Assembly: GCA_015499995.1 (NCBI GenBank)
Contig: JADNRV010000435.1
Span: 1 to 35,307, forward strand
Source of the DNA: Flammula alnicola
Lineage: Eukaryota > Basidiomycota > Agaricomycetes > Agaricales > Strophariaceae
Length of the DNA: 35,307 nt
Reading direction: 5' to 3'
The position numbers and the translations under genes are program-made. Below, piece after piece: positions 23,215-33,900 of the stretch. The first letter of the stretch is position 1. Every line of letters begins with the position of its first letter. A model generated the notes under the pieces. It made no database searches. It saw only the letters and a list, made by a program, of their open reading frames with translations, and had not been told where the DNA came from.

Positions 23215-24438
23215 ATGGCCTCTCGCGGAGGCAAGAAGCGCGCCGCAACTCAAAATGCTGAACCATCTACATCTACGAACCACTCATCAAAGAAAACACG
23301 TTTCGTAGAACCCTCCGACGACCCAGCCAACTTTGCCGAACAAGTCGATGCGGCCCTTGAGCAACCGTCGCGCAAAGGCAAAGTCAAGACTGAAGGTTAT
23401 GAGTCTGACTCGACGGACGATGGCGAGGGTGTCGTTCCGAGCAGGAAGAAGGGCGAAGATGAAGTCGATGACATGTTTGCCCTAGACACTGGAGAAAAGG
23501 ATGAAACGAGCGCGAAGGAAGAGAAATACATGCGTCTAGCGGATATTGAAGGACAGGAGTTTGGAAATGAATCGGAGGGCAGCAATTCGGATGAGGACGA
23601 TGTTCCTGAAGACGAGGACGATGTTGAGAGGAAGAAAAAGGCTGGGATGGGATTTGAACTTTCGTCATTCAACATGCGGGAAGAGATGGAGGAAGGAAAG
23701 TTCACCGAAGACGGCAGCTACGTGCGAACGTTTGACCCTCACGGCGTGCACGATCGCTGGATGGAGGGCCTGGACGAGAGGGAGATCAAGCTTGCCCGAC
23801 GCAGGAAACGAGAGCAGGAGAAGAAGCAAAAAGAGCGCATGTTGGCCGAAGAGAAGGAATTAGAAGAAAGCGGCGGAAAAGGCGCATGGGAGAAGCAGCT
23901 TCTGCCGTTGTTGAAAAAGGGCGAGACAGTGCTGGAAGCGCTGCAACGCCTTGGCTCCAAGACAAAAAAGGCTCAGCCCAAGCGGTATGTCTACTCGCGA
24001 ATACTACATACTATTTCAGACACTCATATATAGTCTTTCTATAGACCGAAACAAAAGGCAGCTGCGAACAACGCAATGGAGGCGGATAAACCCCAGAACA
24101 ATGGCCCTACAGATATCGAGCAAATTACCCATCTCGCCTCGAATCTCATGTCCTTGGGAGATACAGACATTTACTCCAAAACGTATGAGGAGTTGGTACG
24201 GAGTGTTCGTTCTTCCGGAATCGTCGATGCATCTTGGGAACCACCATCTGCGGACGTAAAATATGAGTATAAATGGAGTTCACCTGAGGTGGGACAGACA
24301 GAGGGAACCTTTGGACCTTTTGGCGAAGAGGAAATCAAGTCATGGTTCAATGCTTCATATTTCGGTGCAGCGGGAGAGAAGGTCAGGGTTCGTCGAGTGG
24401 GAGGAGAATGGGGCAACTGGGAAGACGTTGTGCAATAA
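23215..24438 (+). CDS. LIN1: GYF-domain U5 snRNP protein LIN1/CD2BP2
   Basis: Component of the U5 snRNP (52K protein) in pre-mRNA splicing; its GYF domain binds proline-rich partners. Two exons, 23215-23984 and 24045-24438, with a 60-nt intron; phases close to 387 aa. The N-terminal half is acidic and lysine-rich with a nuclear-signal-like start (SRGGKKRAA). The conserved Lin1 core is GFELSSFNMREEMEEGKFTE followed by DGSYVRTF and WMEGLDE. A charged coiled-coil-like stretch (RRRKREQEKKQKERMLAEEK) follows. The GYF domain occupies about residues 328-387 with YKW, the GPFGEEEIKSWF element at 347 and a final W-x-x-W-E. Convergent with RAD54, 157 bp apart. Confidence 0.93.
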
Positions 24439-24595
24439 TTTGTAAACCCAATTCAAACGCATGTAAATATTTCACAAGTTATGTTAACTGTATCTGCCAT
24501 ATTGTATTACTTGTTCACGGAATCATTCATATTTAACTTCCAATGTCCATGTTCCGCGATTCCTAATCTCAAACACTACGAGAATACCTATCCTT

Positions 24596-27500
24596 TCAAT
24601 GACTAATATACTGGAATGCAAAAGAAACCTCAGGCAGCCCACACTCGGCGCGAAGCAGATCATCGTGGTTGTTCTTCAGCTCGGCATTTGTGAAATGATT
24701 CCACCTGCACAATGTATTGTTAATCATTGAGTCGGTAAAAACCACGAAGTTAAGGTCACTTACGTGCTCGCATCTCCGTACAAGAGTGCAGGCGCCTTGA
24801 CCATCTGTCGACCATCCTTACATCTCTTGCACTTGAAGGTATCATGGGTATCACAGATGGTCTCCTGGTTGAATAGGAAAAGTTGCCGAAGAGCATCGAT
24901 AGAGAAATGTCGCTCTGTATCCTCCTTCTCATCCACAACAGCCGAAGAAAGCGCTTGTTTGTTGGCCTGTCGCTGGAAAATCTTTTCTTCTATTGTGCCA
25001 GTCGAGACGAACCGGTAAACAAAACCTAGGAAGCAAGAAAATGAACGGATGGAAAAAGCAGGCAAGGAGGAGCACATACACTCTTTCTTCTGACCATCAC
25101 GCCAAACACGGGCTAACGCTTGCTGATCGGCGGCTGGATTCCAATCTAAGTATACGTTTATCAGAATAACTTGAGTAGAATGAGAAGCTAGATCTGGTAC
25201 CCGGGTCGAATAGGATGAGGCGGTTGGCACCGATGAGGTTGATACCACAACCACCGGCTTTACTACTGAGAAGGAAAATGAATTCCTTGCCATTAGGATC
25301 GTTAAATTGATCGACAAGCTTTTGACGCTTGGAAATAGTCATTGTGCCGTCTAGTCGGAAAAAGCCATACCTTCAAAATAAAGTTCGGTAAGAGATCGTA
25401 ATAAACGACAAGACACATTGGAAGATTACTTTTTACTGCGACAGAGTTTCTCGAAGAGGTCGAGGGTCTGGGTATAGTTGCTGATCAAAACAATTTTGTC
25501 GTCCGTTTGAGTATGTATGTGATGGAGGAATCTTTGGATAAAATTAAGTATCCATGTAACACCCAGAAGTTGACGAAAATACCTGTCTAAAACCATGAAT
25601 TTGCCTCCCCAGTCGCACCGTACCGCCTGATTTCGGCCCTTTTCCCTGGCACTCACTCCGGCGCCGCTGAACCCTTCAGGTATCAAGTGCTCGCTACCTT
25701 TCAAATCACCTGGTAAATTGAGGAGCTCCGGATGGTTGCACAGTTTCTTCAGAATGTTTATTGCTTTCAAGGGTTGAGAATCTTGACCACGAAGTAGAGC
25801 CTTGATTTCAGGAGATGTGATGAAGTGGCGATACAGCGCCAGCTGGAAGTCGGATAATCCGCAAAAGACAACTTGTTCGTATTTGACGGGCACTGTAGAG
25901 GGGTGAGATAAAGGTATTCAGAACAGAACAGCATACGCACAGTACTTGGATAGTAAGTCATTAGTCCTGCGGATGATGAATTTCGTGACAAGCCCGCCCA
26001 ATTCTTTCAATTTCTTTTCACATTGGGCTTTTATCTCGTCGCTCGCAAGAGAATCACGTCCACGGATAATAGCATTCTCGAAGTTTTTCCTGAAGTCATT
26101 CTTGCTTCCCAAGAAGTTTGGATTCGCGAAATTCAGTAGCGAGAAATATTCAGAAAGGTCATTCTAAAAATATGTTAGGGGTGGAATAATTATCGCTCAA
26201 CGTGCCATACCTGTATAGGAGTCCCTGTCAATATGACTCGACGAGAGACTTTCAAGCCATGCAGTGCCTGGAATGTAAGGGAATCTTAGGACAATCGATA
26301 TAAATAAAGGGCATTTTCTATAGAGATTAAAAACCCGGTTACCTGAGTTTTTTAACCGATGGCCTTCATCGCAGAGCAACAATCCAATTTCACAATTGGC
26401 GATATAAGCTGTTAATGTACGAAGTGTCTCATATGACACAATCATCACTGAAAGCGCGAGTTGAGTTTAAATCTCCGTGAAAGATTCAAGAGACATACCG
26501 GGTTGGGTTACGTTCCGTCCGCGAGCCGCCACCCATCGAGCAACGGCTTCAAGCAAGTTAGCCTTCGTCCCTTTCCCATCCACGGCAAGGGGGGTTATAG
26601 CGCCAGCCCCCAACCATTTCACTGTTAAAGATGGGTAAGTTAATTGCATAGTGGTAAAGAATTGTTTACTTGCCTAGTTCATTTGCCCAATTTTTTACCA
26701 AACTGGACGGACAGGCGATGATACATTTCTCAATCGTCGGTTTCCCAGCACGCGGCGATTGCTTCAAGAGTGTCCATAGCAGAGCGATACACTGCAAGGT
26801 TTTTCCAAGACCCATCCCGTCGGCCATAATGCACCCGTACTGATTATCCACGACCATTCCTGTTGTACATTTGTACAAGAACTATCGTTGATGGACGTTA
26901 ATTATGTCAGGATACAGAAGTAAATGCGCATACCTTTACACCTTCAACTTGATGTGGACGCAGCACTTTGGACAAGCGAGGATCAATAACCACTGGAACC
27001 TTTTGAATCTTGACTTTGTCGGTTCCTTCGCCGAGCAAAGACTTTAGACTCTTGTGCGGATTGTATAGACCTGCCATTTTTTCTCTCGCTTCCTTTGCTT
27101 CCCTCTCTTTGGCTTCTTCCTTCTCTCGTTCCTTCCTTTCTTCGTCTGTTTCGCGGTCGTCGATTGTTGGATCGTACAAGACTATAGCATGATCCTCCAT
27201 TGGGTCGTGTAATGGTCGGGGAATGATCTTGGCTTGGGGTCGAACACCGAGAGATGCATGCGTTGACAGGAGAGCAACTTCTTTGCCGTCCTTGCTCCTC
27301 ATAGTTGGCAAAGAGAACCTACGAGATCCTAGCTCGCTAAATGGCTTCACTGAATACACTGGATACTTCGGAATGGCTGCGAGTAGCTCCTCCTCGTTAT
27401 GATAGACACCATCCTTGTCCATCGACTTCTTCTGTTTCTTCCGCGCACGCTCTGTCTCTGAGTCCGAGTCATCTTTATCCTGCCCTTTATAAGAAACACG

Positions 27501-27632
27501 TTTCCGCTTTCGTGGGGGTTGAACTTTTGTGACGGCTAGAGTTGGAGGTTTAAACGGACGATTGATGCGCGTGCTTTCTTGCAACCGACCGACAGCCTTT
27601 CCATCTGCTGTTGTTGGAACTCGTCGCAGCAT
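24596..27632 (-). CDS. RAD54: DNA repair and recombination ATPase RAD54
   Basis: A Swi2/Snf2 dsDNA translocase that works with Rad51 in homologous recombination. Twelve exons: 26934-27632, 26674-26881, 26499-26621, 26343-26447, 26211-26284, 25941-26163, 25583-25892, 25430-25531, 25201-25370, 25080-25145, 24764-25025, 24596-24704; phases close to 816 aa. The start MLRRVP plus [16 protein letters not shown] is the Rad54 N-terminus. Helicase motifs are complete: I DGMGLGKT (K about 260), [11 protein letters not shown] (370 on), [33 protein letters not shown] and [15 protein letters not shown]. The cysteine/histidine cluster [12 protein letters not shown] follows. Intron 2 (26622-26673) is GC-AG: only the GCAAGT donor restores NELVKWLG. 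An ACGCGT box lies upstream. Confidence 0.96.
26622..26673 (-). other. GC-AG intron in RAD54
   Basis: On the minus strand the exon ends in CTAG and the intron opens GCAAGT and closes ACAG (52 nt). Joining here keeps the conserved NELVKWLG reading. The only GT nearby (four bases inside) gives the wrong frame. U2-type introns with GC donors need a strong flanking consensus, which this has. Confidence 0.85.
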
Positions 27633-28056
27633 ATGCCAAGTTCAGGAAGTCAGCAGGTAGATAAGTAAATCGAGTATGGTTTGCCACCATGAGCCATTTC
27701 GAGTCGGAACAACTCCAACAAACAATTGACAACGCGTCGCGTGTAAGTCACATGACTGTGACAAACGTACTACACGTCACTTGCTTTACTTAAAATTCTT
27801 TTAAGAGCGGGCATGATTCCGCGATTTAAGTACTATGACCCGGAAGTCCGCAATAAAAGGTGAATAATGATACTACTGGGATAGTTGGCCAATATATGGA
27901 ATTCTAGCAAAACAGAAAGCAATCGTCATATCAAATAAAGCGATAGAAAGCAAAGGAAAACGAGCAAATAGAGCAGATAAGCAGATGTTCCATGTTTTTC
28001 AAAGAGGCAAATGCTTAAGCTGTTCAAGATACAAGTGATTTTCTTTAATTTCTGGC
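27633..28056. other. Intergenic region between RAD54 and the chromodomain gene
   Basis: 424 bp containing the RAD54 promoter (with the MCB listed separately) and the 3' untranslated region of the chromodomain gene. No additional gene is seen. Confidence 0.5.
27732..27737. promoter_or_regulatory. MluI cell-cycle box upstream of RAD54
   Basis: ACGCGT, extended as ACGCGTCGCG, lies 100 bp before the RAD54 start codon. MCB elements bound by MBF drive G1/S expression of DNA replication and repair genes in yeasts. Function here is inferred from sequence and position. Confidence 0.5.
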
Positions 28057-30528
28057 TTACTTGGCTGCGATGTATTGAGACCATCGTCTGTCATCCGCAT
28101 TAGCGGCGGCATCCGCGTACCCGGAGTAATTCTCGACATCAACCTGAGATACCAGGACTGTACCACGTTGGTTGAGCAGAGATGGGGGTGCGTTTAGCCT
28201 CGACGAAAGAAGTGCGTTACTAGAGGAACAAAAAACTAGAATTTGGATTCCAGCCACGGCGACAAACTAGGAAACATTTAGAGAGACGAATTGAAATAGA
28301 AAAAGTAGGACTGACAATATCGCCTGCCTCCAAGCGATCATGGAAGAGCGCAAAGTTGCCTTTTTCTTCTGTCGTAGCATCTTCACAAACAGTGACAACG
28401 GCGGATGCACCCGCAGATCGCACAGTTGCGAGGAGAGACAACGCTGCATCCATACGATAGAATTTCCCAGGAACTTGCTTGGTGCCCATTTTCTCATTGA
28501 ATAAAGTCCGCGTCGACTGAGGTGCATCGGCCACGAGAATAGGGATGGCAACAGAAGTATCCAGATTTAGGAAGAGTCGAGATGAGGTTGGCCTACAAAT
28601 TTCCATCATGAATGTAGCAGCAAAATGAGATGGATCACTTACTGTTCCACTTTAGTTTCAGACCCCAGACCTCTTCAAGGGCGATTAGCTTGACGATCAC
28701 ATTTCACTAGAAAAGTCGTTCACTTACAGTGGACCAAATATTGTTGACTGTTTCCAAGTTGTACTCAAAGTGGCAGGAACAACTGGTGTCTGCACAGGGA
28801 AAAGTTTATCTTTGGCGAGATCAAGACTGTAAAAAATGAATGGTTGCACCCCATGCATGAATACAGTGGACAAACCTTTCCTGGTGCGATGAATGTTCCT
28901 TGTCTTTCTCGTTCGGTGTTGACGATTGATCCACAGGATTTGCCGAATTTGCATGCGTCTTTGGCACCTCGTTATTTTGTTCGACAGCTTCGTCTTCGAA
29001 ATCAGGAAGAGCTTCAGCGGCTTTAGCATCGAGGCCTGCCAATTGCAATAATTCTTCTGCGGAAGGCGGAGATTTGTTGACCACAGGGTCCACTTCCATA
29101 GAGTTGGGACCTTGACTTGTAGATGTCTTCGCAGTCGACGACTTGCTTGCAATATATTTGCCTTTGACACTTTTGAGAGCGCCTTTTTCGGCAGTAAGGA
29201 GAGAACTTTTATTCTTCTGCATAAGTCCAGTAGAAGAACGGCCCGGACCTGGCTTCGGACGCGTTTTTTGAGTTGAAGAAGATTGAACAGGTATGCTGGA
29301 AGACGATCCAGCATTAGCGCGTTCAACTGCACGAGCTTTCGTGGCAATGGTGCCTTCGATGGTTGAGAGATTGGGGTCGTCCACCAATTTTACACGAGGA
29401 TTCGCTTGACGGACTCTATGCGCAGGTATCCTTCGAGCTGGATCTTCCTCGAAAAGTTGGTCTATGTCTGAATTGGGGACATCTTGGATGATGGTTGGCG
29501 ACTCTTGCGGTTTAAATGGGTTTTCTTGGGCCTTAGGAGATTTCGTCGATGGATATTCAGGAGATGCGTAATGCATGCGTAAAGCATTGGGGCCGTTCGT
29601 TTCCTCATCAGAATCCGGAATCACCTCTGGAGAAGAAGGCACACGAAGCTTCTTCTGTTTGTTGGAAAGAGCTGATGCCGAAATCAAGGGAACTTTATCT
29701 TCGGGTCTCGTACGCAGTTCTTTGGTTCGTTGTGTCGACGATGAAGACTTGAAAGGCGGGGAGGCATTATCACGGAGCCGTTTTTTAGGTCGATCAGAAT
29801 CAGATATCTCAATTACGTCGGGGGAGATGTGTCGACGCTTCTCCGAAGTCTTTGTTGTGGATTCAGGCTTGGAAGGTCCTTGTTGAGGTGGTTCGTTAGA
29901 AGGCGGCGTCGTTTGCGCGTCGTTAGTCGATTTTCCTTTCGATTTCTTCCCTAGGTAAAGTGTAACAATGAAATTACAGTGAGACCGAGAAAAGGAGATG
30001 CGCACTACGAGGTGGACCAATCGGGCGGAAAGTTTCTCCTACGTTGAAAAGAGACATGTTGTTAAAATCTCTGCCATCCGTATGCGCGCGTTCCCAAAAC
30101 GCTTGGACTATATGCTCAGACCCATTGAAGGATTCTATTGGTTCCCAGCTAGTTGAATAGAATCAGGAATGAATACCTATGAGATATCAAGCTTTACTCA
30201 CGTGTCGTCAGCGGGTGAATAGCCCTTCCACTGAACAGAAAAGCGTTCCAAGTCAGCTCATCTTCCTTCAACAAAACTCAGCATTGGAACCTTACTCTGA
30301 CAAGATATTTCTGAAGAATACCAAAATTAGTTGCTATGTCCCAACAGTGAGAATATGGATTCACACTTACCCAGGTGAGTTTGGACCGCTTGGCCCGCGA
30401 GGCTGCCTCAACCTTTGCAACCCCAATAGACTCTGAACAAACGACACGCGTTCTCATAAGGCAAGCTAGCGTTTAAATAGGCGGTATTGCTTACCAACTT
30501 CGTATTCGACTTCTTCGCTGTCACTCAT
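28057..30528 (-). CDS. Chromodomain protein with unrecognised C-terminal domain
   Basis: Likely a reader of methylated histone H3. Ten exons: 30495-30528, 30371-30432, 30296-30310, 30202-30230, 30006-30148, 28876-29950, 28728-28826, 28643-28672, 28316-28592, 28057-28266; phases close to 657 aa. The chromodomain fills about residues 8-70, split over five exons: EYEVESIG, KLTW, KYLVRWKGYSPADDTWEPI and GSEHIVQAFWERA, keeping the aromatic-cage tyrosine and tryptophans. A long disordered region follows, rich in S/P/K with DVIEISDSDRPKKR (a SUMO-interacting-like patch beside a nuclear signal). The last ~200 residues are folded-looking (SRLFLNLDTSVAIPILVADA, RMDAALSLLATVRSAGASAV, GIQILVFCSSSNALLSSRL) and match no domain I can name; there is no obvious chromoshadow domain. 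Chp1-like proteins share the layout, but that is inference. Confidence 0.85.
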
Positions 30529-30960
30529 TCTAAGAAACGCGAAAATGAGAAAAGGGGATGGTGGATGGAGTTCAGTTTGAGTTTGCTACGCCCTGTATGT
30601 GGCATTTGCTTATGGACTGCGTGAGAAAAAGTCTACTCCCAAAATAGTCTAAAATCAATGAGGCGTGCATGTTGCGTGCATGCGCGCTCAGCGCTGTTAA
30701 GCCTCCGCCAGTGCTAGATCTAAAAGCCAGCATCATTATAAAATATAACGTTGTTATTCAAAACTATATAGTAATATATGCAACATGAGGTACGTGGACG
30801 TGTTTCTGGTATAAGATAGACGATAAGTATATACAAAATTAGAATGTTCCTTCGCACTCGAGAGGACAGACTGGGTTTAGATAGACTGGGTTTAGATCGG
30901 AAAATTTAAGATCATTGGGTAGCTTGTTTACACGTATCTTCAAAAGAAAATAGCGAAAAA
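30529..30960. other. Intergenic region between the chromodomain and 53BP1-like genes
   Basis: 432 bp between minus-strand genes, AT-rich in the middle. It carries GCGTGCATG twice (30663-30671 and 30674-30682) near the chromodomain gene's start and a 15-bp tandem duplication close to the other gene's stop codon. Confidence 0.5.
30868..30897. repeat. 15-bp perfect tandem repeat
   Basis: AGACTGGGTTTAGAT occurs twice back to back (30868-30882, 30883-30897), just beyond the stop codon of the 53BP1-like gene, so inside its probable 3' untranslated region. Confidence 0.8.
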
Positions 30961-33900
30961 TCAAGCTTCTTGAGAATATTCTGCTGTGGGCCAAGATGGC
31001 AAAGGAAGATAGCGAGACGCAATCAAGCTTTCCTTGACCCAGGTCCAGTGCACCGTCACGCATTGTGCGAATTCGGGAAGATATTGATGAGGCTCTCGGA
31101 TGATCAAATAGTCGTAGTCAGACAGCTCCTTGGAGGCATAACTCGGCTCAGTAACAGCCTCAACAACCTCGGCGCCCATGGCCAAAATTATTCGAGGAAC
31201 GGCATTAGAGGCCTCTTGGGCCCTCTCATCCACACCTGCCTTCTAAAAAAATAGATTAAGTTAAAACTAGGTAGAGTGGAAAATACAGAGGAACTCACCG
31301 CGCGCTTGCCCTTGGGTGGACATACCATGTCCGGCCCAACACAAAGAATGCTTTTATTATCAAAAAGCTTGCATGCCACGTTGTTGTTCATTATATCCTT
31401 CAACTGATGAATACTGTTGCCCCAGTCAACGTCGACTTGTTGTGATGGTCGAGCTCTTAACGCTGAAGAATATCCTTGAGGCAACATATATGCAGCCCAG
31501 TCCTTCTCCTCACCCTGTAGATAAATGTCAACGCTGTAGAACAAATATCACCATAATTCACTTACGGAATCTACTGAATCATACAGCCAGGTCGTGGACA
31601 AACAAGGAATTCCAAGAGCAAGAGCCATTAGGAATTTAGGCTTCTGATTGGGGTCATCAGCCAAGAGGAACAAACGCCCAATGTCGTCTTTGCCGATCCA
31701 CTGAACGTCGGACTTGCTGATAGTCCATCGATTGCCTTGCGCCGCGTGCTTGCCTTCCATCTTGATGATTGTGGTGAGGTCGTCGATGAGAAACCCCCCC
31801 GTGTGCTTGACGGCGTTCATCACCCTCACCTTCTCCTTCTCCCAGGTCCCACTGGTAGCACTCAGCGTGACGACGAGAGCGGTTTTGGCAAGAACTTTCT
31901 TGCTCTTGCCGCGAACAGCCGGAACGCTAACCATGGACATCTTCGAGGGCGATGGGGTCAGCTGCTTCCTAACGGGTTTCACGGTTGTGGATACGGTTAG
32001 TGGGGTCAGCGTACGATCCGTCCAGGCATATAGGATCGTCTTGTGGGCGATACGGAGGTCACGAATTGGTTTCTCCTGGATCTTATCATCGAGGCTGACT
32101 TTCACGAAACCGTCCTTTTCGCCATCCACCTTGACCACCTTGGCCGGACGATTACGGCCTCCGAAAAGAACGTCATCATCAACATGCAGTTCGCAAAGGC
32201 GCATGTCTTCGATTTCGACCCAGCCGTCTGTCCCATCGTCGAATTTGACATTATACCGAGAGTTGCTATCGGCAGAATGGACGATACCAGGATAATAATG
32301 ACCATCTTGCGTCCATAAAGCGAAGACACGTGTGCCCTGCGCATCTATTCCCCGTACCCCAGTCGACGCAGCAGAACGCAAAGACTTGAGCTGCTGTCGA
32401 GTGGCCGGTGTAGCAGCAGCACGCTTAGCGCGCTTTGCCGTGGCCCGGGTGCCTTTCCCTGCAATAGTCGGTTTATCCACAGAAGTGCGTTTGCGTTTGC
32501 GCGACGGCCCTGCATCGTCTTCCTCATCGGCGTCCTGATATTCTTCATCCGCAGGCTCTGTGTCGTCGTCTTTATCTTCTCTACGAGTCAGAATTTCATC
32601 CTCGGAATCTTCTCCGGCCTCTGCTTCCTGCTGAAGATGCGACTTAGGCGCAGCGGACGTAGACCTTGAGTTTTGACGCGACTGTGGTACTTTCTGAACA
32701 GCATCTTTTCTTGTCTCATGGGTAATCGCAGGTCGCGCGCGAGTACTTCGTAAATCTTTGACGACGTCCTGTTCCGGCACCGACGAAGGAACTTCTCCTG
32801 TTTCCCAAGAACGACCGGCCATCTTGGTACCCACTATTGTAGGTTTCTGGGCTGATTTAACTGCAGTGCTATGCTGAGGCTGCCGCTTGCCCTGTAGAAC
32901 TGTCAGTTCATGTTAACAATGAAAGAGGGAAATGAAACTTCACCTGTGCAATAGGTGGAACTTTCGTTACCTCCCGCACAGCTTGCCTTTCCCTTTATTG
33001 GCATTCTTCGGCCGGGTGGCCTGCCTCTGCGTCTGTGCGCCACTACAGCCAAAGGCACGTCTTCCTCCTCCTCCTCCTCAGCCTCGGGTATTGCTTCAAT
33101 CTCGTTAACAGCCTTCATTTCTACATCACCGTCCAAATCAGCTTCTTTCCTGCCTGAACAGAGGCGGCAACTGGCGTTCTTGCCAGTACAGGTTTGGATG
33201 GAGCGGCAGCGCCTTTCTTCGGACTGGGGAATTCTCGATGGCGCATTGGTTCGGAATCTGGACGACTTCCATGAAATCAACGGGCACGAGTGAAGGAGCA
33301 TGAGCACTAGGAGCACTAGGAACTGTAGATGACTTCGATGGGAAGCCACGTCTGTCAAAGTTTGCATAGATACAGTAGAACACTGGGCATGAAGTTGATT
33401 TACCGTGGTGGAGGAGCCTCAGGGAAAGATGGCTGCGTTTCCTGCCCTGATGGCGGTATAAACGGTGGACTGGGATCGGGTTCATCAATTTGTCGATTGC
33501 TACTTTGAGCAGGCGGAACAGCATTGAGGGCGTTCCGAGTTCTCTGTACCGCCATCGATTTTCGGGTCGAACAAGAGAAAGCAGGGACCGAGGTCCTGAA
33601 GGATTAGAGGCAGACGCTGCAGCAGGACCAGATTGAATAACAGATGGAACAGCGCTGAGAGGATTACGTCCGGTGCTAGCTTCCGGCAAATGAGAATCCT
33701 CTGGTTGTGTAGAGGGCTGTGTAGCCTCCAACACTGGCGCCGGCGCCGGTTCGGGTCCTCTGTTGGCGTAGAACCTGAAGACGCTAGAGCTCGGTTCGCT
33801 GCTTTCGTACCCGCTCCCGCTCCCATCCTTATCCACATGCATAGGTTCGAGTCCTAATTGGTTTTCGGGTTCAGGATGGTCCAACAATTGGGTCTCCTCC

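Noticed and set aside
28643..28690. Reading that gives W-G-L-K-L-K-W-N, suggestive of a SPOC-like start
   Set aside because: That frame cannot be joined in phase to either neighbouring exon; the 30-nt exon in another frame fits both sides.
31714..32295. 193-aa plus-strand open frame
   Set aside because: Antisense to the Tudor-BRCT exon, which has clear domains in the other strand.
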